DNA from: Pedobacter nototheniae
Lineage (GTDB): Bacteria; Bacteroidota; Bacteroidia; Sphingobacteriales; Sphingobacteriaceae
Reading direction: 5' to 3'
Assembly (NCBI RefSeq): GCF_004335085.1
Contig: NZ_RQRS01000006.1
Location: forward strand, 1 to 64,000
DNA: 64,000 nt
The notes below the pieces were generated by a model that made no database searches, had not been told where the DNA came from, and worked only from the letters and a program-made list of their open reading frames with translations. Position numbers and translations under genes: made by a program. This document shows, in pieces, positions 43,155-51,522 of the stretch (position 1 is the first letter of the stretch; each line of letters begins with the position of its first letter).

Positions 43155-43323
43155 GCTTTTTTAAATTAAATGAGTGAAGGAATGAATTAGAGAATTTTGA
43201 ATGGCAAGAAGATTACAAAGAATTTGATTAACTGAAAGGGATATTTTGCAACTTTGCTTGTATAATTTATACATTTTATCATTCATTCAATAATTCAGTC
43301 ATTCTTTCATTCGATTATTAAAT

Positions 43324-43707
43324 ATGTTTAACAGAATCCATCATATTGCTATAATTTGTGCAGATTACGAAAAATCGAAAGATTTCTACGTAAATAAACT
43401 TGGTTTTGAGATTTTGGCAGAAGTTTATAGAGCAGAGCGTAAATCGTATAAATTAGATTTAGCTGTTAATGGTGTTTATCAAATTGAACTTTTTTCGTTT
43501 GAAAATCCACCAGCCCGTCCATCAAGGCCAGAAGCACAAGGCTTAAGGCATTTGGCTTTTGAGGTGGATAATATAGAAGTGGAAATCGGTCGTTTGGCAA
43601 CTCATGGAATTACAACAGAATCTATTCGTATTGATGAATTTACGGGAAAAAGATTTACCTTTTTTAATGATCCTGATGGCTTACCGTTAGAGCTTTACGA
43701 GGTTTAA
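43324..43707 (+). CDS. VOC-family (glyoxalase-like) protein
   Basis: A 127-residue vicinal-oxygen-chelate protein. The N-terminal RIHHIAIICADYEKSKDFYVNKLGFEIL gives the first metal His, LRHLAFEVDNIE the second, and IELFSF and LPLELYEV supply Glu ligands, the pattern of a metal-binding VOC fold. The sequence is of the YaeR/GloA2 type, which are lactoylglutathione-lyase-like proteins of uncertain substrate. It lies 3 bp from the tRNA methyltransferase gene and starts a five-gene plus-strand run. The upstream 170-bp gap contains several ATTCATTC-type repeats. Confidence 0.88.
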   Translation: MFNRIHHIAIICADYEKSKDFYVNKLGFEILAEVYRAERKSYKLDLAVNGVYQIELFSFENPPARPSRPEAQGLRHLAFEVDNIEVEIGRLATHGITTESIRIDEFTGKRFTFFNDPDGLPLELYEV

Positions 43708-43710
43708 TTT

Positions 43711-44415
43711 ATGAGTAGTATTTTTAAATTCAAGCAATTCGAAATAGACCAAACAGGTTGCGCTATGAAAGTAAATACCGATGGTGTTTTGCTTGGTGCG
43801 ATGGTTAATCATCACACTCCAATGCGTATTTTAGATATTGGAACTGGTACTGGAGTAATTGCTTTAATGCTTGCGCAACGTTTTCCGGGTGCAATTATTC
43901 ATGCTATAGAAATAGATCAACAAGCATCCGAAACAGCAAAGAAGAATTTTCAGTTTTCAGTTTTCAATGATAGGTTATCAGTTGAAAATGTAGCGTTAGA
44001 ACAATATAATAGTGTTGAACGCTTTGATTTAATTGTTTCTAATCCACCTTTTTTTGTAAATGATTTAAAAAATGATGAGCATAGAAAAGGAATAGCCAGG
44101 CATGCCGGCGTTGATTTTTTTGAAATGATGGTCAAAAAATCTGCTGAGCTTTTAAGCGAAAATGGTAAGATTTGGTTAATTCTTCCTGTTAAACAAGCAA
44201 ATGATGTAATTGCTAAGGCTTCAGAATTTGGCTTGTCGCTTTGCGATAGAATTAATTTGCATTCAGATAAAACTAAGCCAACCTTTAGACAGATAATTTG
44301 TCTTAGTAATAGTAAAATGCCATTAAAAGAAACAGATTTTTACATCTACGAAGCGTTAAAACAAAATACACAAGAGTATAAAATTTTACTTAAAGATTTT
44401 TTTCTGGCTTTTTAA
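43711..44415 (+). CDS. trmN6: tRNA1(Val) (adenine(37)-N6)-methyltransferase-like (TrmN6/YfiC)
   Basis: A class I SAM methyltransferase of 234 residues. FKFKQFEIDQTGCAMKVNTDGVLLGAM at the start is the YfiC family signature; the SAM site is ILDIGTGTGVIALMLAQRF; and the catalytic N6-methylase motif is VSNPPFF. In E. coli this enzyme methylates A37 of tRNA-Val(UAC). The gene begins 3 bp after the VOC gene stop, so it is surely in the same transcript and probably translationally coupled. Length and motif order are complete. Confidence 0.9.
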   Translation: MSSIFKFKQFEIDQTGCAMKVNTDGVLLGAMVNHHTPMRILDIGTGTGVIALMLAQRFPGAIIHAIEIDQQASETAKKNFQFSVFNDRLSVENVALEQYNSVERFDLIVSNPPFFVNDLKNDEHRKGIARHAGVDFFEMMVKKSAELLSENGKIWLILPVKQANDVIAKASEFGLSLCDRINLHSDKTKPTFRQIICLSNSKMPLKETDFYIYEALKQNTQEYKILLKDFFLAF

Positions 44416-44505
44416 TTTAGTGCTTTTCTTTATTTAAGTGAATATTAATATTATCAGATTATCATTTGTAATTTAGGCGGATACTATCATCTCAACTAAA
44501 TTAAA

Positions 44506-46305
44506 ATGAAAAGCCCACTTAGTGCCCTCTTATTATGCTTATTAGCATTATCTTCTATCGCACAATCAAAAAAAACATCTGATCCTTTAGCCGGCATTGA
44601 TACTTTATTTAATAGGATATTGAAAGATCAACAAGTTGCTGGTTTTGCTGTGGCGGTTGTAAAAGGCGATCAGGTAATATATAGCAAAGGTTTTGGTTAC
44701 CGCGATCTTGAAAATAAAAAACCAGTTACACCCAACACGCTTTTCGCTATAGGATCTAGCAGTAAGGCTTTTACTGCATCTTTAATGGGTTTATTGCAAA
44801 AAGAAGGTAAGTTGTCTCTTGATGGAAATGCCGTTTCTTATTTGCCTCAATTACGTTTTTATAACGATAATATGAATAATCAAATTACGGTGCGAGATAT
44901 GATGTGCCATCGTACTGGCCTTTCTCGTTATGATTTATCCTGGTTTGTTTTTAATACTTCCAATCGCGATAGCATAATACAACGTGTGCGCTATATGGAA
45001 CCAACTGCTGGCGTTCGTGAAAAATGGCAATACAACAATTTTATGTTTTTAGCACAGGGCATGATTGCCGAAAAGCTTACAGGTAAAACCTGGGAGCAAA
45101 ATATTAAGGAACGATTTTTTGATCCGCTAGAAATGAAACGTTCTAATACTAATGTGTTTGAAATGGAAAAAGATGCCGATGCTTCTTTACCCTACACCGT
45201 TAATAGTAAAGAAGCTATTGAAAAGGTTGATTATTATAATATTGATGGAATGGGGCCAGCGGGCAGCATAAATAGTAGCGTTGAAGATATGACGCATTGG
45301 TTAAAAGTTTGGATAAGCGGTGGTAAATATAAAGAGAAAGAGATTTTGCCGGTTTCTTATATCGGAGAAGCAGCAAGTTCGCAAATGGTGATTAGTAGCG
45401 GGTTGCCTCAAGAGGATAAGGATATTTATTTCTCAAATTACGGTTTAGGCTGGATGCTTAATTCTTACCGCGGGCATTATATGGTTGAGCATGGAGGTAA
45501 TATTAATGGTTTTTCTGCAAGTGTATCTTTTTTTCCTACAGATAAAATTGGTATTGTTGTTTTAACGAATCAAAACGGGTCTAAGGTTCCAGAAATTGTT
45601 TACAGCAGCATTGCAGATAGAGTGCTTGGATTGAAAAATATAGATTGGAATGGTCGGATAAAAAGAGAGAAAGCTGAAGCAAAAGAAAGAGCAAAGGCTG
45701 CAAAAAAAGAAACAGAAAGTAAGCATGTTTTAAATACCAAGCCTTCGCATCCTTTAAAAGATTATGATGGACTATTCGATAATCCTGCATACGGCGCTAT
45801 AAATGTAGTTTTTAAAAATGATTCGCTTTTCGCAACCATGGGAAAAGAACGTCTTTTACTAAGGCATTACCATTATGATGTGTTTAGCATTAGCGGAATA
45901 GATAAAGATGGAAAAATTGATACAGCGGTAAGCGATTTACGTTTTAATTTTGTTAGCGGACCAGATGGTAAAATTGAAAATATTAATATTCCACTTGAAC
46001 CTGGCATGAAACCAGTAGCATTTGCATCTAAAGCAAGATTGGTAAATTTGGATGAAAAGGCTTTGCAAAAATATGTTGGCGATTATGATAATGGTACTAA
46101 GATATATTTGAAGGGACAAACCTTATTTCTTTATGTGCCGGGACAACCCGAATACGAAACAATTTCTGTTGGGAATGACACTTTTAACTTTAAAAAACTT
46201 AAAGGTTATAGTATTAAGTTTGAAGTAAAGGATGGAGATGCAAAGGCTTTATCTGTTTCGTTTATACAGCCCAATGGAATATTTAAAATGGTAAGAAAAA
46301 ACTAG
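44506..46305 (+). CDS. Exported serine hydrolase, beta-lactamase/class C-like with DUF3471-type tail
   Basis: A 599-residue secreted hydrolase. Signal peptide MKSPLSALLLCLLALSSIAQ. The catalytic SxxK is Ser84-Lys87 (AIGSSSKAF), the YxN is Tyr176-Asn178 (KWQYNNF), and VEHGGNINGF supplies the third motif near residue 330. This is the S12 / penicillin-binding fold. Relatives include D-aminopeptidases, esterases and peptidoglycan enzymes, so beta-lactam hydrolysis should not be assumed. From ~residue 410 a Lys/Glu helix (REKAEAKERAKAAKKE) leads into a beta-rich DUF3471-like domain. It lies about 90 bp after trmN6 and 16 bp before the phosphodiesterase gene. Confidence 0.88.
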   Translation: MKSPLSALLLCLLALSSIAQSKKTSDPLAGIDTLFNRILKDQQVAGFAVAVVKGDQVIYSKGFGYRDLENKKPVTPNTLFAIGSSSKAFTASLMGLLQKEGKLSLDGNAVSYLPQLRFYNDNMNNQITVRDMMCHRTGLSRYDLSWFVFNTSNRDSIIQRVRYMEPTAGVREKWQYNNFMFLAQGMIAEKLTGKTWEQNIKERFFDPLEMKRSNTNVFEMEKDADASLPYTVNSKEAIEKVDYYNIDGMGPAGSINSSVEDMTHWLKVWISGGKYKEKEILPVSYIGEAASSQMVISSGLPQEDKDIYFSNYGLGWMLNSYRGHYMVEHGGNINGFSASVSFFPTDKIGIVVLTNQNGSKVPEIVYSSIADRVLGLKNIDWNGRIKREKAEAKERAKAAKKETESKHVLNTKPSHPLKDYDGLFDNPAYGAINVVFKNDSLFATMGKERLLLRHYHYDVFSISGIDKDGKIDTAVSDLRFNFVSGPDGKIENINIPLEPGMKPVAFASKARLVNLDEKALQKYVGDYDNGTKIYLKGQTLFLYVPGQPEYETISVGNDTFNFKKLKGYSIKFEVKDGDAKALSVSFIQPNGIFKMVRKN

Positions 46306-46320
46306 AAATATTATTATTCT

Positions 46321-46812
46321 TTGAAAAAAATAGGACTTATATCAGATACCCACGGTTATTTGGATGATGCGGTATTTAAACACTTTGAAGCATGTGATGA
46401 AATTTGGCATGCAGGTGATTTTGGGCCCGAAGTGGCTGAGCCTTTAGCAGCTTTTAAGCCTTTAAGAGGTGTTTATGGTAATATAGATGATAAAATAATT
46501 AGAGCCGAATTTCCTGAACACAATAGGTTTATGTGTGAAAGTGTAGATGTTTGGATGACTCATATTGGCGGTTACCCAGGTCGGTATTCTACATTGGTAA
46601 AACCAGAAATTTACACTAAGCCGCCAAAATTATTTATAACCGGGCATTCACATATTTTAAAGGTAATGTTCGACGAAAAGATCAAATGTTTACATATAAA
46701 CCCCGGTGCAGCCGGAAAACATGGCTGGCATAAAGTTAGAACCTTAATTCGTTTTTGCATATCTGATGAAAATATTCATACCTTAGAGGTCATAGAATTA
46801 TCGGGTAGATAA
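46321..46812 (+). CDS. YfcE/MJ0936-type metallophosphoesterase
   Basis: A 163-residue calcineurin-fold phosphodiesterase. Metal ligands appear as GLISDTHG (Asp9, His11), [20 protein letters not shown] and FITGHSHI. Members hydrolyse phosphodiester model substrates; the cellular substrate is unknown. The start must be the TTG at 46321, because the family N-terminus [12 protein letters not shown] begins exactly there and there is no ATG or GTG nearby in frame. It follows the serine hydrolase by 16 bp and precedes fbp by 20 bp, so it is within one operon. Confidence 0.9.
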   Translation: MKKIGLISDTHGYLDDAVFKHFEACDEIWHAGDFGPEVAEPLAAFKPLRGVYGNIDDKIIRAEFPEHNRFMCESVDVWMTHIGGYPGRYSTLVKPEIYTKPPKLFITGHSHILKVMFDEKIKCLHINPGAAGKHGWHKVRTLIRFCISDENIHTLEVIELSGR

Positions 46813-46831
46813 TGTAAAAAGTACACTAAGT

Positions 46832-47911
46832 ATGGTTTGTGGCGTTAAAACACTAGGACAGTTTATTATTGAGAAACAAAGTGATTTTCCTTATGCAAAA
46901 GGAGAGCTTTCAAGATTGTTAAGAGACATTGGTATTGCAGCAAAAATTGTAAACCGGGAGGTAAATAAAGCCGGATTGGTTGATATTTTAGGTGATGTAG
47001 GTACCACAAATATACAAGGAGAGGAGCAAAAGAAGCTTGATGTTTATGCAAATGAGCAATTTATTGCCGCATTAACCAGCGGTGGTGAGTGTTGTATTGT
47101 AGCAACTGAAGAGGAAGATGAAATTATCCATATCGAATCTCCAGTTTCTCAAAATGCTAAATATATTGTTTGCATTGATCCACTTGATGGCTCATCTAAT
47201 ACAGATGTAAACGTTGCCGTAGGAACAATTTTCTCCATTTTTCGCCGTAAATCTACGGATGGTAAAGCAACCATTAATGATGTTTTGCAAAAAGGAACAG
47301 AACAAGTTGCTGCGGGCTATATTATTTATGGTTCATCAACTATGTTGGTTTATACTACAGGAAAAGGTGTTAATGGCTTTACTTTAGATCCTTCTATCGG
47401 CGAGTTTTGTTTATCTCACCCTCAAATGAAAATTCCAGATACGGGGTATATTTATTCTGTTAACGAAGGGAACTATGTGCATTTCCCTGATGGCGTAAAA
47501 AAATACATTAAATATTGCCAAGTGGAAGATGAGGCAACAAAAAGGCCTTATACTTCAAGATACATTGGCTCAATGGTTGGCGATATTCACCGCAACTTAA
47601 TTAAGGGAGGAATTTATATTTATCCAACTACTTCCCGATCACCAAAAGGAAAATTAAGATTGTTGTATGAATGTAACCCAATGTCGTTCATTATTGAACA
47701 GGCAGGAGGGAAGGCAACAACAGGTTTTGAAAGGATTTTAGATGTTGAGCCTACAGAATTGCATCAAAGGGTGCCAATTTTTATTGGCTCAAAAAATATG
47801 GTAAATAAAGCTGAAGAAATGATGGCTATTTATACAAATCCAAGCGAATTAAATACGGATAAGGTAGAAGCAAAGCTTGAAAATCTGGGTATTGTTGGTG
47901 GAATTGATTAA
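46832..47911 (+). CDS. fbp: Class I fructose-1,6-bisphosphatase
   Basis: Hydrolyses fructose 1,6-bisphosphate in gluconeogenesis. The 359 residues include the metal site [12 protein letters not shown], the preceding [44 protein letters not shown], and the N-terminal [24 protein letters not shown]. This is the class I (FBPase) form, not GlpX. Complete length, ATG at 46832. Last gene of the plus-strand run that begins at 43324; a hairpin at 47924 separates it from the convergent rnhA. Confidence 0.96.
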   Translation: MVCGVKTLGQFIIEKQSDFPYAKGELSRLLRDIGIAAKIVNREVNKAGLVDILGDVGTTNIQGEEQKKLDVYANEQFIAALTSGGECCIVATEEEDEIIHIESPVSQNAKYIVCIDPLDGSSNTDVNVAVGTIFSIFRRKSTDGKATINDVLQKGTEQVAAGYIIYGSSTMLVYTTGKGVNGFTLDPSIGEFCLSHPQMKIPDTGYIYSVNEGNYVHFPDGVKKYIKYCQVEDEATKRPYTSRYIGSMVGDIHRNLIKGGIYIYPTTSRSPKGKLRLLYECNPMSFIIEQAGGKATTGFERILDVEPTELHQRVPIFIGSKNMVNKAEEMMAIYTNPSELNTDKVEAKLENLGIVGGID

Positions 47912-47923
47912 GGGAATTTAATT

Positions 47924-47956
47924 CTTTGAGCATTTGCTTTATGTAGATGCTCAAAG
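47924..47956. terminator. Bidirectional terminator between fbp and rnhA
   Basis: CTTTGAGCAT and ATGCTCAAAG form a 10-bp stem with a 13-base loop. The flanking T-runs are short, so termination may be partial. Confidence 0.65.
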
Positions 47957-47970
47957 AGTTTTAAGTTTAA

Positions 47971-48444
47971 TTAAAGCAAGTTTGCTTTGCTTCGCTCTAC
48001 TTCAAAAAAGTTGTCGATAGCTAAATTCTGCTTATCATGAGAGGCTGCTACAGCCAAACGATCGCAACGTTCGTTTTCAGGGTGATCGTTATGACCTTTA
48101 ATCCAGGTAAATTTTACTTTGTGTAACTTATACAATTCCAAGAAACGCATCCAAAGATCCTTATTCTTTTTATCTTTAAAGCCTTTGGTTACCCATCCAA
48201 ATACCCATTTCTTTTCAACCGCATCTACTACATATTTAGAATCTGAGTACACCATCACTTCCTGATTTAAGCTTTTTAAAGCCTCTAAACCTTTAATAAC
48301 TGCTAATAACTCCATGCGATTATTAGTTGTCATTCTAAAACCACCACTTAATTCTTTATAATGCTTTCCTGCCCTTAAAATAGTGCCATAACCACCTGGT
48401 CCGGGGTTACCACTAGCTGCTCCATCGGTATAAATTTCAATCAT
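47971..48444 (-). CDS. rnhA: Ribonuclease HI
   Basis: Degrades the RNA strand of RNA-DNA hybrids. The 157-residue protein has all catalytic carboxylates: Asp7 ([10 protein letters not shown]), Glu45 (NNRMELLAV), Asp68 (VYSDSKYVV) and Asp128 (NERCDRLA), with His in [15 protein letters not shown] at 48444. The -7 element TAGATTTG at 48453-48460 would start transcription within a few bases of the ATG, a near-leaderless arrangement. Convergent with fbp. Confidence 0.96.
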   Translation of the reverse strand: MIEIYTDGAASGNPGPGGYGTILRAGKHYKELSGGFRMTTNNRMELLAVIKGLEALKSLNQEVMVYSDSKYVVDAVEKKWVFGWVTKGFKDKKNKDLWMRFLELYKLHKVKFTWIKGHNDHPENERCDRLAVAASHDKQNLAIDNFFEVERSKANLL

Positions 48445-48452
48445 AAACGTTG

Positions 48453-48460
48453 CAAATCTA
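48453..48460 (-). promoter_or_regulatory. -7 element of rnhA (near-leaderless)
   Basis: TAGATTTG on the minus strand, 8 bp before the rnhA ATG; a second example of a very short leader in this window. Confidence 0.5.
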
Positions 48461-48572
48461 AGTTTTTAGGTTCGTAATAGCAGTTTTAAAGTGCTTTTTA
48501 TAAAAAAGTTAAAATTCAAATAATTGAAATATAAGGAATTAAAAAATAGTTGCTTCTAAAAGCATATTTTTT

Positions 48573-48603
48573 TTTGCAGGAAATATTAAAAGTTGTACTT
48601 TTG
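48573..48603 (+). promoter_or_regulatory. Promoter of tRNA-His
   Basis: TTTG at 48573-48576 and TACTTTTG at 48596-48603, 19 bp apart, a near-perfect Bacteroidota promoter that ends 15 bp before the tRNA. Confidence 0.8.
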
Positions 48604-48618
48604 TGACATCAAAAAAAC

Positions 48619-48693
48619 GGTGGCTGTAGCTCAGTTGGTTAGAGTATTGGTTTGTGGTGCCGAGGGTCGTGGGTTCGAGCCCCATCAGCCACC
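48619..48693 (+). tRNA. tRNA-His (anticodon GTG)
   Basis: The cloverleaf can be folded by eye: encoded G-1 opposite C73, a 7-bp acceptor stem (GTGGCTG / CAGCCAC), a D arm GCTCAGTTGGTTAGAGT, an anticodon loop TTGTGGT with GTG, and a TpsiC arm GTGGGTTCGAGCCCCAT. The CCA end is not encoded. The extra G-1, the identity mark of tRNA-His, is present. Confidence 0.97.
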
Positions 48694-48700
48694 CGTAACA

Positions 48701-48736
48701 GGGCAAAAGATTTTTAATAATCTTTTGCCCTTTTTT
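48701..48736 (+). terminator. Terminator of tRNA-His
   Basis: GGGCAAAAGATT and AATCTTTTGCCC form a 12-bp perfect stem followed by TTTTTT, 7 bp after the tRNA. Confidence 0.92.
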
Positions 48737-48737
48737 A

Positions 48738-49195
48738 TTGCTCTGTAATTTCTTGTTTATCAGAAAGAAACGTTGAACCGTTTCGGTTACTAAAGCGGTT
48801 CGATATCGGTCTCCATTGTATTCCATTTTTTCGGGAAATAAGCAACTTATCAGGTATCTTTTCCCTTCTACACTCGAATTCTCATAAAATAAATCTAGAT
48901 TGAGTAAATTATTTATTGCCCGCTCAGCGATCGGTCTGACATTTAAAATGGCTTTGTTCTTTGTGTTGAGATCTTAGCTTTTCTGCAATTAACGATTGTG
49001 ATTTCATCGCTCCTCATGCGAGAGGATTTTAGTAATTGGAATCAAATGAGAAACGAGCTGATATGGAAATGTTATTAGCCGTTTGTACCCCAATCCAAAT
49101 AGGAATACATGAATACCTTAATACCAGAAAACGGTATAGTATAGTTTACTTCCTTAAAATTGGCCACTCTCTGGGTCAAACAATAAGCAGTTTTT
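48738..49195. other. Non-coding stretch between tRNA-His and the PUL
   Basis: About 460 bp with no convincing gene. GAACCG..CGGTTC around 48774-48800 is a modest inverted repeat. A 127-codon frame beginning at 49036 runs across the regulatory element at 49196 and has no protein-like character. No duplicated tRNA end or integrase was found. Confidence 0.5.
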
Positions 49196-49260
49196 GTACA
49201 AAAACAAACCATTTCTGTACAAAAACGAACCCACTTCAGCAAGCTTTATATTTAGTTTTG
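49196..49260 (+). promoter_or_regulatory. PUL operator-promoter A (GH2/GH3 side)
   Basis: Two direct repeats, GTACAAAAACAAACC (49196-49210) and GTACAAAAACGAACC (49217-49231), have a 21-bp period. After a 21-bp gap comes a -7 element TAGTTTTG (49253-49260). The first repeat lies within a perfect 16-bp palindrome, GTTTTTGTACAAAAAC (49190-49205). There is no -33 TTTG, so transcription probably needs an activator. Element B at 53805 has the same sequence and exactly the same spacing. Confidence 0.8.
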
Positions 49261-49576
49261 AAACGACCAAATATAATATCAGCTATGAAAAGTAATCAAC
49301 CCACCATTTCATCAAACGATCATCCCCGTCGGTTTTTTCAATCGCAAATGATGCATGGCTTTTATAAAAAGCATAGCATTAAAAATTACTTGATGATAAT
49401 GGCTTATCGTAGCTTTTAGATGGTAAATAATAAATTGAGACTTCTAACTTCCTTTCTTGTTTTTATTTCTTTATTCGTTTATCGTCAGGATAATATTCAT
49501 ATCAATATGAAATTCTGCAATAGCTGTTATACCAAATGCTTTTAAATAGCCTAAAAATAAACCAGATATCGCATCT
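49261..49576 (+). other. Predicted long 5' leader of the GH2 gene
   Basis: From the expected start near 49267 to the GH2 ATG is about 310 bases without a convincing gene. The first bases (ACCAAATATAATA) resemble those after element B. No known riboswitch or clear terminator was recognised. Confidence 0.45.
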
Positions 49577-51367
49577 ATGAATTTAAATAAAATACTATTT
49601 ATTGTACTGATTTTGCTTACTCAATGCCATTCTAAGCTTTTTGCGCAAGATATTATGGCAAATGTTTATGGTAGAAATATTCAATCTCTCAATGGAAAGT
49701 GGAATGCCATTATAGATCAGTACGATCAGGGAAGAAAAAATAAAATATTTCTTAATAAAAAACCCGAGGGTAAAACAGATTTCTACGAATATTCATTTGA
49801 TAATGGTTTAAGATTAAATGTGCCTTCCGACTGGAACAGTCAATTGCCGGAACTAAAATATTACGAAGGTACAGTTTGGTCTGCACGACATTTTGACGTG
49901 AAGAAAGACAATAAAAAACGACTGTTTCTATATTTTGGTGCCGTAAGTTATCGATGCACCGTTTATCTAAATGGTGAGGAAATAGCACAGCATGAGGGCG
50001 GTTTCACTCCATTTCAGGTAGAGGTGACGGATATGGTTAAAGAATCAGATAATTTCTTGGCTGTTGAAGTAAATAATACGCGGACAGTTGATGCGATTCC
50101 TGCCAAATCTTTCGATTGGTGGAATTACGGTGGGATAACTCGTGATGTGATGCTGGTTTCTACACCTCAAATCTTTATCAAAGACTATTTTATTCAATTA
50201 GATAAGCATAAATCCAATCAAATCAATATTCTGGTTACACTTTCTAACCAAATTGCCAATACTCAAATTTTGGTCGAAATTCCTGAACTAAATCTCAAAC
50301 AGAAATTGATTACCGATGAAAATGGAGTCGCCAAAACTTCTGTAAAAAATATCGAGAAACTACAACGCTGGTCGCCAGCTGAACCAAAACTTTACAAAGT
50401 CTTTGTTTCTACACAAAACGATCATGTAGAAGAAATGATTGGTTTCCGAAATCTTGTGGTTAGAGGAACAGATATTTTCCTCAACGATAAGCCAATCTTT
50501 TTAAAATCCATCAGTTTTCACGAAGAAATACCACAAAGGATGGGGCGGGCATTTTCTTTAACCGATGCTGTAATGCTCTTGTCGGAGGCTAAAGCTTTGG
50601 GCTGCAACATGATTCGTTTAGCTCATTATCCGCAAAATGAATATACGGTACGTATGGCTGAGCAGATGGGTTTCCTATTATGGGAAGAAATTCCTATTTG
50701 GCAAGGGATAGATTTTGAGAATAAAAATACCAGGCTCAAGGCGGGGGCAATGATTAAGGAAATGGTGATGCGGGATAAAAACCGTTGTGCCCTAGGTTTT
50801 TGGGGAGTAGCGAATGAAACGCAGCCTTCTGAGCCTAGAAATGAGTTTTTACGATACCTGATTAAGTGCTGTAAAGAGATAGACAGTACCAGGTTAATGA
50901 CGGCAGCTTTCGATTTGGTCAAATTTGATCGCGATAAACAGGTTTTCGTGATGGATGATCCATTTATAAAAGAATTAGATGTGGTTGCCATCAACAAATA
51001 TATGGGCTGGTATCACCAATGGCTAGTTGCCCCGGATAAGGCAGTTTGGGATGTGGGCAAAAATCAGCCTTTGATTATCTCTGAGTTTGGAGGCGAGGCG
51101 TTATATGGAAAAACCGGCGAGGCAGATGTAGCAAGCTCGTGGAGTGAAGATTACCAGGCTAAATTATATCAGGATAATATCGAAATGTTCAAACATATCC
51201 CAAATCTACGAGGGGTTTCTCCCTGGGTATTGTTCGATTTTCGTTCGCCATTTCGCTTTCACCCAATCAATCAGGATGGGTGGAACCGAAAAGGACTTGT
51301 TTCAGATCAGGGTTTTAGAAAGAAAGCATGGTATATCATGAACAGCTATTTCAAAAATATCAACTGA
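49577..51367 (+). CDS. Glycoside hydrolase family 2 enzyme (beta-glucuronidase/beta-galactosidase type)
   Basis: A secreted 596-residue retaining glycosidase. Signal peptide ..ILFIVLILLTQCHSKLFAQ. Then comes a sugar-binding jelly roll (~35-200, LNVPSDWNSQLPELKYYEGTVWSARHF), an Ig-like domain (~200-300) and a TIM barrel (~300-596). The acid/base is Glu414 (GVANETQP) and the nucleophile Glu503 (IISEFGGEA). The compact length and NRCALGFWGVANE pattern are closer to beta-glucuronidase-like members than to large LacZ. Substrate not certain; the nearby CE15 esterase makes a glucuronic-acid glycan attractive. First gene behind operator A, 155 bp ahead of the GH3 gene. Confidence 0.9.
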   Translation: MNLNKILFIVLILLTQCHSKLFAQDIMANVYGRNIQSLNGKWNAIIDQYDQGRKNKIFLNKKPEGKTDFYEYSFDNGLRLNVPSDWNSQLPELKYYEGTVWSARHFDVKKDNKKRLFLYFGAVSYRCTVYLNGEEIAQHEGGFTPFQVEVTDMVKESDNFLAVEVNNTRTVDAIPAKSFDWWNYGGITRDVMLVSTPQIFIKDYFIQLDKHKSNQINILVTLSNQIANTQILVEIPELNLKQKLITDENGVAKTSVKNIEKLQRWSPAEPKLYKVFVSTQNDHVEEMIGFRNLVVRGTDIFLNDKPIFLKSISFHEEIPQRMGRAFSLTDAVMLLSEAKALGCNMIRLAHYPQNEYTVRMAEQMGFLLWEEIPIWQGIDFENKNTRLKAGAMIKEMVMRDKNRCALGFWGVANETQPSEPRNEFLRYLIKCCKEIDSTRLMTAAFDLVKFDRDKQVFVMDDPFIKELDVVAINKYMGWYHQWLVAPDKAVWDVGKNQPLIISEFGGEALYGKTGEADVASSWSEDYQAKLYQDNIEMFKHIPNLRGVSPWVLFDFRSPFRFHPINQDGWNRKGLVSDQGFRKKAWYIMNSYFKNIN

Positions 51368-51522
51368 CAAAAAATGAGTGAATATTTTGTAATTCTATTG
51401 ATTAGAGGGGTTATCTGAACTGCAAGAAGAATGAAATTATTGTTTTCGAAATGATAAAGTATAGCACAAAAAATAATTAAAATAATTAATCAATCAATAT
51501 TTCACGAAGCAAAATTAACCAA

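Noticed and set aside
43150..43323. Purine riboswitch or PurR-type operator upstream of purL
   Set aside because: The leader is only about 15 bases by the predicted start, and the ATTCATTC-like repeats in the gap do not form a conserved aptamer.
44506..46305. Calling the serine hydrolase a beta-lactamase resistance gene
   Set aside because: The SxxK/YxN fold is shared by esterases and peptidases, and the DUF3471-like tail is not found in resistance enzymes.
48539..48826. 95-codon minus-strand frame over tRNA-His
   Set aside because: It is antisense to the tRNA and its terminator; the translated motif GLEPTTLGTTNQYSNQLSY is the common artefact of translating a tRNA complement.
49036..49419. 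127-codon plus-strand frame before the GH2 gene
   Set aside because: It runs straight through operator-promoter A and its -7 element, has no recognisable motif and an irregular composition.
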